Assembly: GCF_963678635.1 (NCBI RefSeq)
Contig: NC_087067.1
Coordinates: forward strand, 26,731,547 to 26,795,546
Direction of reading: 5' to 3'
Length of the DNA stretch: 64,000 bases
Origin: Symsagittifera roscoffensis
Lineage: Eukaryota > Xenacoelomorpha > Acoela > Convolutidae
A program made the translations under genes and the position numbers. Below are positions 22,760 through 33,179 of the stretch, piece after piece (position 1 is the stretch's first letter; the number at the start of each line of letters is the position of its first letter). The notes beneath the pieces were generated by a model. That model was not told where the DNA came from. It did not search any database and saw only the letters and a program-made list of their open reading frames with translations.

Positions 22760-23639
22760 AACTTATATAAACGACTCAAGTTTTAACACTTTGATATTTA
22801 ACACGAGCGATACGAGACCAATTGATAGGCAGCCGGAACTTACAATGAATTGTCCTGATACGAGCAGTTTTGTTTTCTTATGGAAAAGAAAGAAGCCCCT
22901 TGCTTTGATAATTTCGAATCACGCAGTATCAAAAAATTACTGATTCGGCTGTTAGTCACATAATTTATATTTTTATCAAAAAATATGCAATCCAATATTT
23001 GATATTTATAAGACTTATGCCAATTGTGTTTTCAGGTTGCGAGCAGTATCAAAAAATAAAAAAAAACAGTGAGGCTCCCTGTTTTGATAATTTCGAATCA
23101 TCCAATATTGAAATTAACCTCCACCCAATTCTTGTATATTTCGTTAGAAAAAGTAATGCAGCAGGCTTCATTCTGTCATTTTTCAAAACTAGACTGCTTG
23201 ATGACAGCCGAAAAAACCAATAGGTCCAACTGGCATAAAACGGATCAGAAAAATTTTTCTTGGAGAAATCGACTTTCATTTCAACAAAAATATCTTGCAA
23301 ATTTTATTTAAAATCATCTTTCTTGTTTCCCCCACTCCACGCAGAAGATTAATAATAATTAAAGGATTAATTCAAATCAAAGTAATTTGATATAATTAAA
23401 TAAACAAATTACAGCAATATCAAGCGACTTGAAAAAAGTAAATTACAAGATAGGCTGATCTGCTCTAAGTCTACTTTGAGCAACATAAGTTTCAAATAAT
23501 ATTTATTTTGAGAGTAGATAGTAATCATAATAACATTTATTTAAATAAAAATATTTAAATAAACATTTTTAAAAAGTCATGTGTTTTTTCCGCATTTATT
23601 TTTTCCGCATTTATGTTTTTTCCTCATTTATTCCGCGTT
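22675..23639. repeat. Segmental duplication, copy 1 (965 bp)
   Basis: Nearly identical to 24274-25239, differing by scattered substitutions and one-base indels in A runs. It begins within a Helentron-like 3' end and closes at a CCGCATTTATTTTTTCCGC motif run. The 62-80-aa ORFs inside both copies are translations of the repeat, not recognisable genes. Confidence 0.95.
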
Positions 23640-23970
23640 TAAAAACTGAACTATAGTTAGCGAGGCATATTAGTCAAGCAATTGACAATTTGTTAAACTA
23701 AGCGAACTCTGTCAACATATTGATGAACATATTTCATAACATTTATTTTAAAAAATTAAAAGCCTTGCGAACTTATCAAAAGATAAAACCCAAAACAAAA
23801 GGGTTTAAGAAAAAATTTCAGTTCTTAAAATAATCACATCGCTCTGACTTATAGTGAAAGTATATCACTCATAGAGCTCCTAGGAGTTAAGTTCAAAGTC
23901 GTTCTTATAGAATAGGAAGAAATGTTAATATTTAATTCAGCAGATTAAAGCAGTCGGACTGATGTTTAAA

Positions 23971-24150
23971 TCATATTGACTTTCTGACCTCGGACAATAG
24001 AATGAGTTTGTCTCTGTCTTGCTGTCCTATGTCAGCGTATAGCCTTAGTCGCTTTCCTCCGGTCTCCCCTCCTCGTCTAAGAGTTAGGGGGGCAAGTTGT
24101 TGGAGGCTTCTTGGTACCAAGTCATCAACTACTTCGCCAGGAACAAACAT
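23971..24150 (-). CDS. Unrecognised 59-aa ORF, possible exon
   Basis: A GC-richer island in AT-rich DNA, open on the minus strand from ATG 24148-24150 to TGA 23971. It encodes MFVPGEVVDDLVPRSLQQLA, then an Arg/Gly-rich stretch, then KRLRLYADIGQQDRDKLILL. The balanced, low-Asn/Lys composition is unlike the surrounding shadow ORFs. Possible donor: TCCGAG|GTCAGA near 23990. No family is recognised; it could be a host exon or transposon coding sequence. It lies between the two segmental duplicates. Confidence 0.35.
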   Translation of the reverse strand: MFVPGEVVDDLVPRSLQQLAPLTLRRGGETGGKRLRLYADIGQQDRDKLILLSEVRKSI

Positions 24151-24273
24151 TTACTGACGTACAATGATTTATTTTTTTTCGATTCCAAAAGTGTTGAAGA
24201 AAATACTAGAAACTAGATGTGATACTAATTAACAAGACATTTATTTATTCTGTTAACAAGACATTTAAATTTG

Positions 24274-25239
24274 GTTTCAATTTTTTTTTCAAAACGAACA
24301 CTGCTTCATAGAATCCAAAGAAATTAAGGGCTTTGCCCTGATACGAGCAGTCTTGTTAACTTATATAAACGACTCAATGTTTAACACTTTGATATTTAAC
24401 ACGAGCGATACGAGACCAATTGATAGGCAGCCGGAACTTACAATGAATTGTCCTGGTACGAGCAGTTTTGTTTTCTTATGGAAAAGAAAGAAGCCCCTTG
24501 CTTTGATAATTTCGAATCACGCAGTATCAAAAAATTACTGATTCGGCTGTTAGTCACATAATTTATATTCTTATCAAAAAATGTGCAATCCAATATTTGA
24601 TATTTATAAGACCTATGCCAATTGTGTTTTCAGGTTGCGAGCAGTATCAAAAAATAAAAAAAAAACAGTGAGGCTCCCTGTTTTGATAATTTCGAATCAT
24701 CCAATATTGAAATTACCCTCCACCCAATTCTTGTATATTCCGTTAGAAAAAGTAATGCAGCAGGCTTCATTCTGTCTTTTTTCAAAACTAGACTGCTTGA
24801 TGACAGCCGAAAAATTCAATAGGTCCAACTGGCATAAAACGGATCAGAAAAAAATTTCGTGGAGAAATCGACTTTCATTTCAACAAAAATATCTTGCAAA
24901 TTTTATTTAAAATCATCTTTCTTGTTTCCCCCACTCCACGCAGAAGATTAATAATAATTAAAGGATTAATTCATATCAAAGTATTTTGATATAATTAAAT
25001 AAACAAATTACAGCAATATCAAGCGACTTGAAAAAGGTAAATAACAAGATAGGCTGATCTGCTCTAAGTCTACTTTGAGCAACATAAGTTTCAAATAATA
25101 TTTATTTTGAGAGTAGATAGTAATCATAATAACATTTATTTAAATAAAAATATATAAATAAACAATTTTAAAAAGTCATGTGGTTTTTCCGCATTTATTT
25201 TTTCCGCATTTATGTTTTTTCCTCATTTCTTCCGCGCTT
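24274..25239. repeat. Segmental duplication, copy 2
   Basis: Second copy of 22675-23639 in the same orientation. About 635 bp of unrelated DNA separates the copies, including the small ORF at 23971-24150. Confidence 0.95.
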
Positions 25240-26090
25240 ATAAATTTCTGCAAAAAAGAAATTTTCGTTGCAACAAGCCTGTTGAAAATGCCATTCTATC
25301 CCTCCAAAGCATTGTTAATCTGAAGCAACTTCTTTTCGCTGCTCTCCCTATTAAAGTACAATCTCTTCAACTGGCTCCATCACAAAGCTCCATCACAATG
25401 CCATTCATCAAACTAATTTAGAAAATCAAGAGCAGGCAAAGCTGCTAACACAAAAATTCTCTCTGATAATAAACCGGAAAGGTTGAATTAGAATTTATCA
25501 CAACTGTGCGTAAATCTTTTTAGGGGTGGTCTTCATTACTTTCTAATGTTTCCGCTTGGGCTTTGATACCAAAGCTTGCTGTTAATTCTGTTGTTATGGC
25601 AAACAGATCTAGAAAAATAATGCGTTTGCAGCGTAAAAGAAGCTCAACTTGAGCACTGAATACAAACGTACATGGCCATCTTTTCAAAACTGTTTTTTTT
25701 TTCAGCATATCTATAGTCATCTCTGCAGAGATATTATTTCCCACGTGTAGAAGTGACAAAATCCATAATAGGTCAACATAATTCTTGATTTGTGAATGGA
25801 TTTAAAATTGACCCTTTTTGTGTTTTAAGGGTCAGTATAAATGTTTGTTAATAGAGATTAATCAAAGATGATTAAGCCTTTAAGACACAAAATTTAGCTG
25901 TTAAAACGAATTTTTCCTCTCATTGGTTAAAAAATTCCCATCACTTAGTTTATCACTGTATAAAAAGCTTAAAGTTCCAAAGTTCTAAACTTAACTGCCC
26001 AATTATTTGCTAAGCGGTGTTCTAATGTGTTTGACTCAAAAACATGTTGTTTCGACTGACCCTACCCAATTTGGCTGTTTCGAGTTTTTA
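25240..26090. other. Unassigned AT-rich DNA
   Basis: Short frames at 25212-25421 (+) and 25520-25759 (-) have somewhat protein-like composition but match nothing I know. No splice sites were confirmed. Confidence 0.4.
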
Positions 26091-26155
26091 AGAGTTTTTA
26101 AGATCATTTATCCACGGGGGAAAGGACCAACACAAGAGCTGTACAGCTCATCACG

Positions 26156-26209
26156 GCGAACCGCTGTTGTGCCCCTGTTTTAACCGCTGCGAACCGCTGT
26201 TGTGCCCCT
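26156..26209. repeat. Direct repeat in GC-rich promoter-like island
   Basis: GCGAACCGCTGTTGTGCCCC followed by T occurs at 26156-26176 and again at 26189-26209, 33 bp apart. The GC-rich island continues to about 26400. Confidence 0.9.
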
Positions 26210-26406
26210 CGAGCCACTCGAACAAAGAAAAACGCGCGGGTTCTTTGCCAAAACTAAAGTGTGTGTAAATTTTTTGCGAGGGAAAATACTTTGAGCCGAG
26301 GCGCGTCTAAGAAAAGACTGTACGACACAGCTTTGACCCGCGATGCGATACGAAACCTTACGCGGCAGGATTTTCAAAGCCTCGTCTAAAGTCGCGGACC
26401 TGTAGC

Positions 26407-26415
26407 TATAAAAGG
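26407..26415 (+). promoter_or_regulatory. TATA box (TATAAAAGG)
   Basis: A consensus TATAAAAGG lies at the end of a 300-bp GC-rich island and 35 bp before the ATG of a signal-peptide-like ORF. A start near 26437 would give a very short leader. Confidence 0.5.
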
Positions 26416-26449
26416 TATTGGATAAAAGATCTAGCCAGAAGCAGCAATA

Positions 26450-26524
26450 ATGGCGACAAACACACTACACGCACGCACTGAAATCCTAGCTCTAATTCTC
26501 GTGATGCTCGGTTTATCAGCCTGA
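26450..26524 (+). CDS. Short ORF resembling a signal peptide (24 aa)
   Basis: The ATG at 26450 opens MATNTLHARTEILALILVML and closes at a TGA after 24 codons. A polar n-region, a hydrophobic core LALILVML and a small-residue end (GLSA) look like a secretory signal peptide. It sits just downstream of a TATA box. It may be the first exon of a secreted protein, with the donor not obvious, or a chance ORF. No continuation was found downstream. Confidence 0.3.
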   Translation: MATNTLHARTEILALILVMLGLSA

Positions 26525-26529
26525 ACTAC

Positions 26530-27230
26530 CAAAATAAACTTTCTATGATATTTAGTCCATAAACCTCTAATGATACGTTATGGACGCATTTTTTCATGGC
26601 TATTTTTAGCATAATGACTTCATTAATAGTGTATCACTGTTTCAGTAGGTTTGAACTCCATTTTTTGCGTTTTCAGTTTCCCATCGAAGTTTTGAAAGTC
26701 ATGTATTTAGTGATTGGAGAAAATGTCATAAAACTCACCATGGTATGGAATTTAAGTCTGTTAAAATCTATTATGAACAAAGGATCCTTAAAAAACAGCT
26801 AAAATTGACCAACTGTTCCCCACATTTTTCCTTTACTAACATTAATGTTTGCAATAAATCTGAAGCAATGATCGTTAAAGCTCCGCTCCACGTGATACTT
26901 ATAGAACCTCAATTTGGAACTCAATTTGGTGGTTCAAAATTTGATTCAACTTTGCAAAATATGGCTGCTATGCCTACACTTCTTTTTCCTTAAATTGATC
27001 CATTTTGGCGTTTCAAGAGAGCTCAAAAACTTTATTTGGTCAACCTATAAAGAAAATTTAATAAAACTCTCAATTTATTTTCGCTTCATCTTCAATAAAA
27101 TCCTCAATTTTCTGATTTGATCAACTGATGATGATATACACATGATCATCTCTTTCCATTTTGCGACTCATATTTCATTTTTGTGACCGATAATCGACTT
27201 CAAGTTAAAACTGTTGATATTGCAGCACAA
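26530..27230. other. Unassigned AT-rich DNA
   Basis: Only overlapping low-complexity ORFs on the plus strand. No element or exon was identified. Confidence 0.4.
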
Positions 27231-27237
27231 CAGTAAT

Positions 27238-27416
27238 TTACGATCGAAGAAGATCTATGATGTCCTTTTTGTCGATGTTATAGGAATCAACTTTGATTGT
27301 CTTGACTGCTTTTTTCCATCTGTTCTTCCCGCCGCGTTGCTGGGAGGCCCCGCCCATGGCCCCCAGGAAGCCTCTACCTCCGCCGAAACTCCCTAGTTCC
27401 CCGGTCATATTATGTT
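27238..27416 (-). CDS. Gene B, terminal exon candidate (Gly-rich, basic tail)
   Basis: A GC-rich exon on the minus strand, preceded by acceptor TTTCTTTAG (27417-27418). It begins with the last two bases of a codon, then HNMTGELGSFGGGRGFLGAM, then KNRWKKAVKTIKVDSYN, then DIIDLLRS and TAA at 27238-27240. Its incoming phase fits the GTTAGT donor of exon 32160-32286. A GTAAAT donor overlaps the stop, so the exon might instead continue. The family is unrecognised. The WKK basic helix could be an amphipathic binding segment, but that is inference. The plus-strand ORF over this region is a shadow. Confidence 0.5.
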
Positions 27417-27491
27417 CTAAAGAAAGATAAAACAGATTTGATTCAAATACGGCATCAGGGGATATTTAAAAATCCCTTCCCGCAAAAATGT

Positions 27492-28033
27492 AACAAGACT
27501 GCTCGTATCAGGGCGAAGCCCTGAATGTTCCGACTGCCTTTTAAGGTCTATGGAGCAGTAATAAAGTGGAAAATTTAAATGTAATAAAGTAAAACTAAAA
27601 TTTTTTTTCTGAAAAGTTTGAGATTTTTTGTGAAAACATCCCCCCACATGCCATATATTAAGTATAAAGTGATAGACTTTGCTCATATTAACAAATCAAT
27701 TATGGCATATAAGCTTCCTTGAACCAATTTGGAACAATTTCTAAGACGGATTAAATCTCGCTTACGCGTTAATAGCGTGAAATATGTCGCGCGTTAATTG
27801 TCCCAAATTGGCCAAAATGGCCAAAATTGCAATCTTTAAACCCTCATAACTTTTTGAAAAATGATCACAGGTGAAATATCTTTTGAAATTTAAGCTCAGG
27901 ACAACAATAGCTTTCGAATGATGAAAAAAACTCCGTCAAAAATGGCTAGTTAGAAAGTCGAAATTTGTCTGAAGAAAAAAAAACCCACCCCGAGCACAAA
28001 TATTCCGTTACTTTTGTATCGAAAGTCGGAACA
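27492..28033 (-). mobile_element. Helentron/HINE-like family, copy 4 (well preserved)
   Basis: It runs from AACAAGACTGCTCGTAT and the hairpin CAGGGC-GAA-GCCCTG through TTCCGACTGCC, the core GTCCCAAATTGGCC, and the right end TATCGAAAGTCGGAAC. The 9-bp subterminal inverted repeat is GTTCCGACT/AGTCGGAAC. It carries no coding capacity. Confidence 0.85.
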
Positions 28034-28498
28034 AAACGCATCACATAAATTATACGCAGCTCTAATCAAAGTATTCTAAAAAAATCAAAAGTTTTGAAAA
28101 TTAAGTATGTTTGCTTCACTTGAATTGCTAGCGATTCATTTTTCTTTCAATCAAGTTTTCTAATTTAAAAAAAATTCAAGGAAAAAAAAATGAAAATTGA
28201 AACTAATTAAAAAATTCAGAGGCAGTAGAAAGAAGTGTTGGTACAGAAAACAATCATTGATGAGCAACAAAAACAATAGAATCAAACAAAAAACTATCTA
28301 AAGATATTTTTAGCATAAATTAAAGAGAGAAAAGGGCCACCTACGGAAATAAAATAAAAAAAAATCTAACAATTTTGTGAAACATTTTGCAGTCAGCTCG
28401 ATAGTAACGCATAGTCAGGAAAACATATTATCCAAAGGTAATTCCCAAATTCACGGATACACTTGCAATATCAGATAGCAAGTTCAAACCAGAGGAAT

Positions 28499-28916
28499 AT
28501 GTCGAACAAAACAGCTATGCATAGTTATCCATCTGCAACAGTTAAAGATGTTCAAGGTGTTATTCTTCAATATGGCGCCGGGGCTAAAATTGTTATATAA
28601 TGCAGGTCACAACACGAAAGATAAAAGCTTATCAGCGAATCAAGCGGTACAACAAATGCGTGACACAATCTCGAAATATATCGAAAAAATAAAGCCTAAC
28701 AAAATTTTTTTTTTGGGAGGGGCGAATCCAACAATTCTACATTTGAATCTTTTCTTGAACAATTACCAAATATCGGTACTAAGTTACATGGCATCTATAT
28801 TTTGATAGTGGTGAAAAGGATTTTCCAAAACCTTGAAGAGCGTGATATATCGAATGATGGTGGTCATTCAAAACATAGCGGCATTCAGAAAATGATTCAA
28901 GTTATAGGTGATTCTT
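28499..28916 (+). pseudogene. LINE ORF1 relic: SGNH-hydrolase (esterase) domain
   Basis: In shifting plus-strand frames the sequence reads MSNKTAMHSYPSATVKDVQG, then QYGAGAKIVI, NAGHNTKDKSLSANQAVQQM, KYIEKIKPNKI, FDSGEKDF, and RDISNDGGHSKHSGIQKMI. This order (KIVxNAGxNT, then a DGxHxxxSG block with the catalytic Asp/His) is that of SGNH esterase domains carried by L2/CR1-type LINE ORF1 proteins. The catalytic-Ser block would lie upstream and is absent. Several frameshifts and stops make it a relic. Confidence 0.7.
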
Positions 28917-29160
28917 GACTGCTAAACACATGGAAAACTTTACGGGGGGCATAAAAAAAACTAGTTCAGAATTATACCAAAACCGAATGTGGTTATTGTT
29001 CTTTAGATTTTGGGCAAATGCCTTTGCATAACACTTAACATCCAATTTCGTATGATTTCGCTTGATGCTTTTTTTTGATTTTTTAAAATTTGTCGGGTTC
29101 ATAGAATTTATTGGAAAAAAATGAACCTCTCAACTCAAGAAACATTTTTTTATTTCTCTA

Positions 29161-29265
29161 AAAACTGTCACGTGTTAAAGTTATTTTTTTTCAGTAAAAT
29201 TTTTAATGACTGTCACGTGTTTTAAAAACTGTCACGTGTTAAAGTTATTTTTTTTTTCAGTAAAA
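29161..29265. repeat. Direct repeat with three E-boxes (CACGTG)
   Basis: AAAACTGTCACGTGTTAAAG + TTATTTTTTTTCAGTAAAA occurs at 29161-29199 and 29225-29265. CACGTG occurs at 29169, 29214 and 29233. It lies immediately upstream of the LINE ORF2-like start at 29280. Confidence 0.85.
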
Positions 29266-29279
29266 CTTATAAATGCCGT

Positions 29280-29390
29280 ATGTTATCAGGAGATTTTGAA
29301 GAACAACCAGATCCTCCAAAATTTAGAGTCAATGACACTTTTGAAGGATTGATAATTCAGTTGAAAAAGAACAAACAAACTGTAAGTTTT
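29280..29390 (+). pseudogene. LINE ORF2 N-terminal relic with 2A-like motif
   Basis: The plus-strand frame starts MLSGDFEEQPDPPKF, close to the LLSGDxExNPGPP motif found at the start of L2/CR1/Rex-type ORF2 proteins, which resembles the viral 2A peptide DxExNPGP. It follows the SGNH relic by 360 bp, as expected for one LINE. A GTAAGT follows at 29392. Sequence after residue 35 has no recognisable endonuclease. Confidence 0.5.
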
Positions 29391-29499
29391 TCCTACGAAA
29401 AGTCACTAGTAACAAAACAATTTTTGATGTATTGCAAACTTTTTGAAAAATTTACCAGAAAAAAATGTTTCTGTAGTCAGCACAACGGGGCTTAAGGTT

Positions 29500-32155
29500 T
29501 CATTTTTGATGAAAAAAAGCAAGTAGTTTTCAAAATCAAGACCTGAACACGTTGAACACTTTTTGAGCAAATTAGAAATAAGATTATCAATTGTGATTTT
29601 ACCAGCAGATTGGATACATCAAACTCATGAACTGGTCATTGCGTCATTGCTTTATGTCAAAAAAACGAAAAAGTAATTTCAATTGTTTTGAGTCTACACT
29701 TATTATCGAACACGTTTTGCTCAGTTACGAACCTAACCTAACCATCAATTGCATCAATAAGCAAAGTTTTCACTTCTCAGAAATTGTAATTTTTTGAGCT
29801 TAAACTTCAGCAAAGATTTTGCATTTAGAAACTCAATTATTATGTACAGATCAACGGATGCAAAAAACATATTTTTCGTTTTGATTCATGTATTCAAAGA
29901 TAGTTTGGACAAACATTTATCTCTAATAAGCAAAACTTTCATGTTGAAAAACCTTGTAACAAAAAGAAACATAGCGTTAATTTTATGCTAAATAATTTGA
30001 ATAAACAAAATTTGTAAAGCAGATTTTTATCGAAAAAAATTGATTTTTTAGCAATTGGATACTTGCTCGGAAATTTGTATGTAAATTGATTTTTACAATA
30101 TCACCCAACTACCAAAAAAAAACGTTTCATATAAATTTTTGGAAAACGTTGAGAAGGAATATTATAGCATAGTTTTTCATAAAATGATAAACAAGCAAGA
30201 ACAAGGGAGCTCCAAAGTCTTAAAACTTGGAAAAAACACCCACAACAACAGTTGAAAATTTTTTACAGGCGAAAAAATTCCTAATTATTTTGATATAGCG
30301 AACATTTAACTCGAGCGTTCGCAGAACCAGGAAAATTTAGTAAGAACTTGTTCAGTGTTTAGTGAAAGACATAATCCCTGTCAAGAAAACACTCTAATTT
30401 AGGCCAACTACAGACACAGAAATGTTTCAATAAATTGATTTTTCACAAAATATGAGGCTTTTGGACCTTAGAAAACTCCATCTTGGACCTTTGAATGTTC
30501 AAAACTTGCAACTGAAAATATCCCTATTTGTAATAAAAGAATGCATCAGGTCAAATATTGCATCAGGTCAACTCTTGCTAAACTTCATGAAAAAAAAATA
30601 TTTTAAATAATCTATTTAATTGAAAATTAACACAAAAAAAGCTTTCAAGATTGATGCAATTCCGTTTTTTGAAAAAAGAACATTCCCTTGACGCTGTAGT
30701 TTCGTTGGAAAAAACTGAGATTTGATTGTAGCAACAGAAACTTGTCAGCTGCTGTTTTTTTAGATTTTGCTCAGTCTTTAAACAATAGTTAACAATTTGT
30801 CCCAAAAAATTGAAAAAAAAAGTGTTTCTGAATAAGAACCATCATTTTAAAAACTACGAAAATCAAAAACATGCAGTAATTAGTTTTGAAAACACAAAAC
30901 TCAAATGGAAAATTTGATTTTTAGAGGGACTTATGGCACACTTCTTGTTCGGACTTATAGTTTTCATTTTCTAGGTTCATATTTTTCTTTCATGAGGTAT
31001 TCAGTTAGCAAATGATACCAGTTTCCTAGGGATCAAAACAAAACCTCCATATTTTTTGCAAGAACACAAAAATAATGCTACTAGTTGACGTCGATGCTTC
31101 CTTGAATAAAAATAGTTTCACATTGAATTCAGATTAAACGAAGTTTTTTTTTGTAAAATTGAGAAGTCTAGACTCATTTGCTCAAGCAATCAGGGCATTA
31201 AGGTTTCAGAATTATGCAGATATCTAGGAGTTTTTTCGGAGCAAGATACAGGTTTTTCAGTAGCAGTTACAAAACTCTTTGGAAAATGGTTCAAAAAATC
31301 CATTTAGTGTATCTAGTTTGGAATGTGTTACACTTAAGCGTTCGGATGGTTTTATACAAATCTTAAAAAAAATGAATATATTTCATTTTAAAAAAATATT
31401 TAAGCAAATAAGATGGGTAAAAAAAAGACATTTTTTTAACGTAAAAAAATTGATAGCACACTTGATCACCTGATTTTTTTCATAAAAAGCTAAATGTTTC
31501 CAGCAGAAGTATTAATAACGAAACAAGAGAACACTAGATAAAACCCAAGTGACAATCGAACAACTAAAGAGGCAAAAATTAGCAGCGAAAAGCTACATTA
31601 AAAATGGTAAAAAGTTCTTAAAAAGCTCGCAAAAAATACAAGAAAAAAGACTCACTTGTTACAGAAACTCGAATCAGAGCCAATTGGCAGATCACTCGAA
31701 AAATTCAGAACTTACTTTCATCAATAAATTTTTTGCTTAGTAAGCGATTCATTAAATATTTCAGTCGATCTCATGTACAAAATATTTTTATATATTTGAT
31801 TGTTTGTAAATGTAACCATTCCTAGACATGTTTTTCAAAGAAAGTTTAAAAATGTTCTGCTGGGAAAAGTTAAATCGTAGGGGTGTGTGATCTAAATGTG
31901 GTCTTTTTAAGGGGGCTACTATTTTGCTTCTTCGATTTGAGCAATTATAAAATCAGATGTGGAAGTTGCGACAGGTCATTATTTTTCAACAGTAATAGCC
32001 TAATGTAAAAAATGTTCGACCATAAATCATTTCAGAAAAATACTATTCGAAGAAAATCCATCATTTACTCAATCTGACATTCTGGCAATTTTTCAAGACA
32101 TAGAAGTTAAGATTCTGATCAGAAACAAAGAGCTTCTTAGGCTCGGGAAAAGAAC
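29500..32155. other. Long AT-rich stretch without recognised genes
   Basis: About 2.6 kb that in the minus direction would be intronic for gene B. All ORFs are Lys/Asn/Phe-rich and typical of random AT-rich DNA. No repeats or RNA genes were seen. Confidence 0.5.
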
Positions 32156-32159
32156 TAAC

Positions 32160-32286
32160 TGATGAGGAAGAGGATGTCAGCGACTGAATTTATTTTGGAC
32201 TTGCTCTTCGTGCTCGTGTCTCCCCCTGGCACTAAATGTACCACTCGCTTGAAATAATCCACCTGTTCACGCTGCAGTTGGGCTTG
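32160..32286 (-). CDS. Gene B exon (coiled-coil-like)
   Basis: An exon of 127 nt with acceptor CTGTATGTAG (32287-32288), opening in phase 0 with QAQLQREQVDYFKRVVHLVP, then GGDTSTKSKSKINSVADILF. It ends ATCA|GTTAGT in phase 1, which fits the exon at 27416. If unspliced, it would stop two codons later at TAG. The Gln/Arg/Glu-rich start continues the predicted helix of the upstream exon. It lies in a GC-richer patch. Family not recognised. Confidence 0.6.
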
Positions 32287-32927
32287 CTACATACAGAAGT
32301 TTAGAAATAAACTTATACTGTAATAAGTTGGTTTCAGGAGGCGCAAAATATACTACAAATTATAAAAAGATTACCTTTTAAAAAATCTAGATTTGCCTAA
32401 AAGATCACTGAAAGATCACTGGTTCTACCAAACCGTTGTCAGTTACAAAATCACCATATATAATTTACAGTTTGACTATTTTCCCAAGAATTAATCACCA
32501 GAAAAAATGGTAGCCGCAAGAAATTAAAATCTTTTGCTCAACAACCTTTTAGAATGTTGAACACGAAGGTCTTGGTTTGAAATAGACGTTCGAAGAGACC
32601 AGTTGAAATACTTCGCTAACTGATTTTTTTTTCGTTACAAAATTTACCAATGGTTCAGGAATTTGTGTGTATTATAAGGTAGTTAAATTAAGAATGAAAA
32701 GTGTTTGCGACCTTTTCTTGTTATTTTTTGCGAGGAAATGCAGATGATTGACTTGGGGTGCAGAAAGTGCAAGGTGGTTCACCTCTTATAGACAAAATTC
32801 TCCCGATTGTTATTAAATAAAGGAAATCATATGAAATTTAAATATTTTGTAATCGCTACAACCACACGGATACAGCTGAAAGTTTTTTTAAAGCTAAAGC
32901 AATCATACACAAGTAATCTCATCATAC

Positions 32928-33014
32928 TTTGTATTTGAGGTTTTCCAGCATGGCCTCCTGACGTTTTTTCTGTAGCATAGCGTAGTGTCTGTGTTTAGCA
33001 CTGCCCACCAATAC
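32928..33014 (-). CDS. Gene B exon (29 aa, helical)
   Basis: An 87-nt exon, phase 0 at both ends: acceptor TTTTACAG|GTATTG (33015-33016) and donor TACAAA|GTATGA (32926-32927). It encodes VLVGSAKHRHYAMLQKKRQE, then AMLENLKYK, which is strongly amphipathic-helical. It joins in frame with 34531-34703 upstream and 32160-32286 downstream, giving a continuous Lys/Gln/Glu-rich helix. A Helentron-like 3' end lies 17 bp upstream. No family assignment. Confidence 0.6.
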
Positions 33015-33032
33015 CTGTAAAACAAATCTCAA

Positions 33033-33120
33033 ATAAGAATGCTCGTGCCAGGGCGAAGACCTGAATGTTATGACCGCTTTTTAAGTTCTATGGAAGCAGT
33101 GATCGCTTTTTAAAAAATGA
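33033..33120 (-). mobile_element. Helentron/HINE-like family, copy 5 (3' end only)
   Basis: Only the hairpin end (GCCAGGGCGAAGACCTGAAT) and about 50 bp beyond it remain, next to the large foldback at 33180. Confidence 0.65.
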
Positions 33121-33179
33121 GGAAATTATTTTTTTTTCGTTTTTAATGGTAAAATTAATGGTTTTTCACTTATTTGGCT

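Noticed and set aside
22755-24910. Repeated ORFs of 62-109 aa
   Set aside because: Translations of the duplicated non-coding segment; Lys/Asn/Phe-rich with no family similarity.
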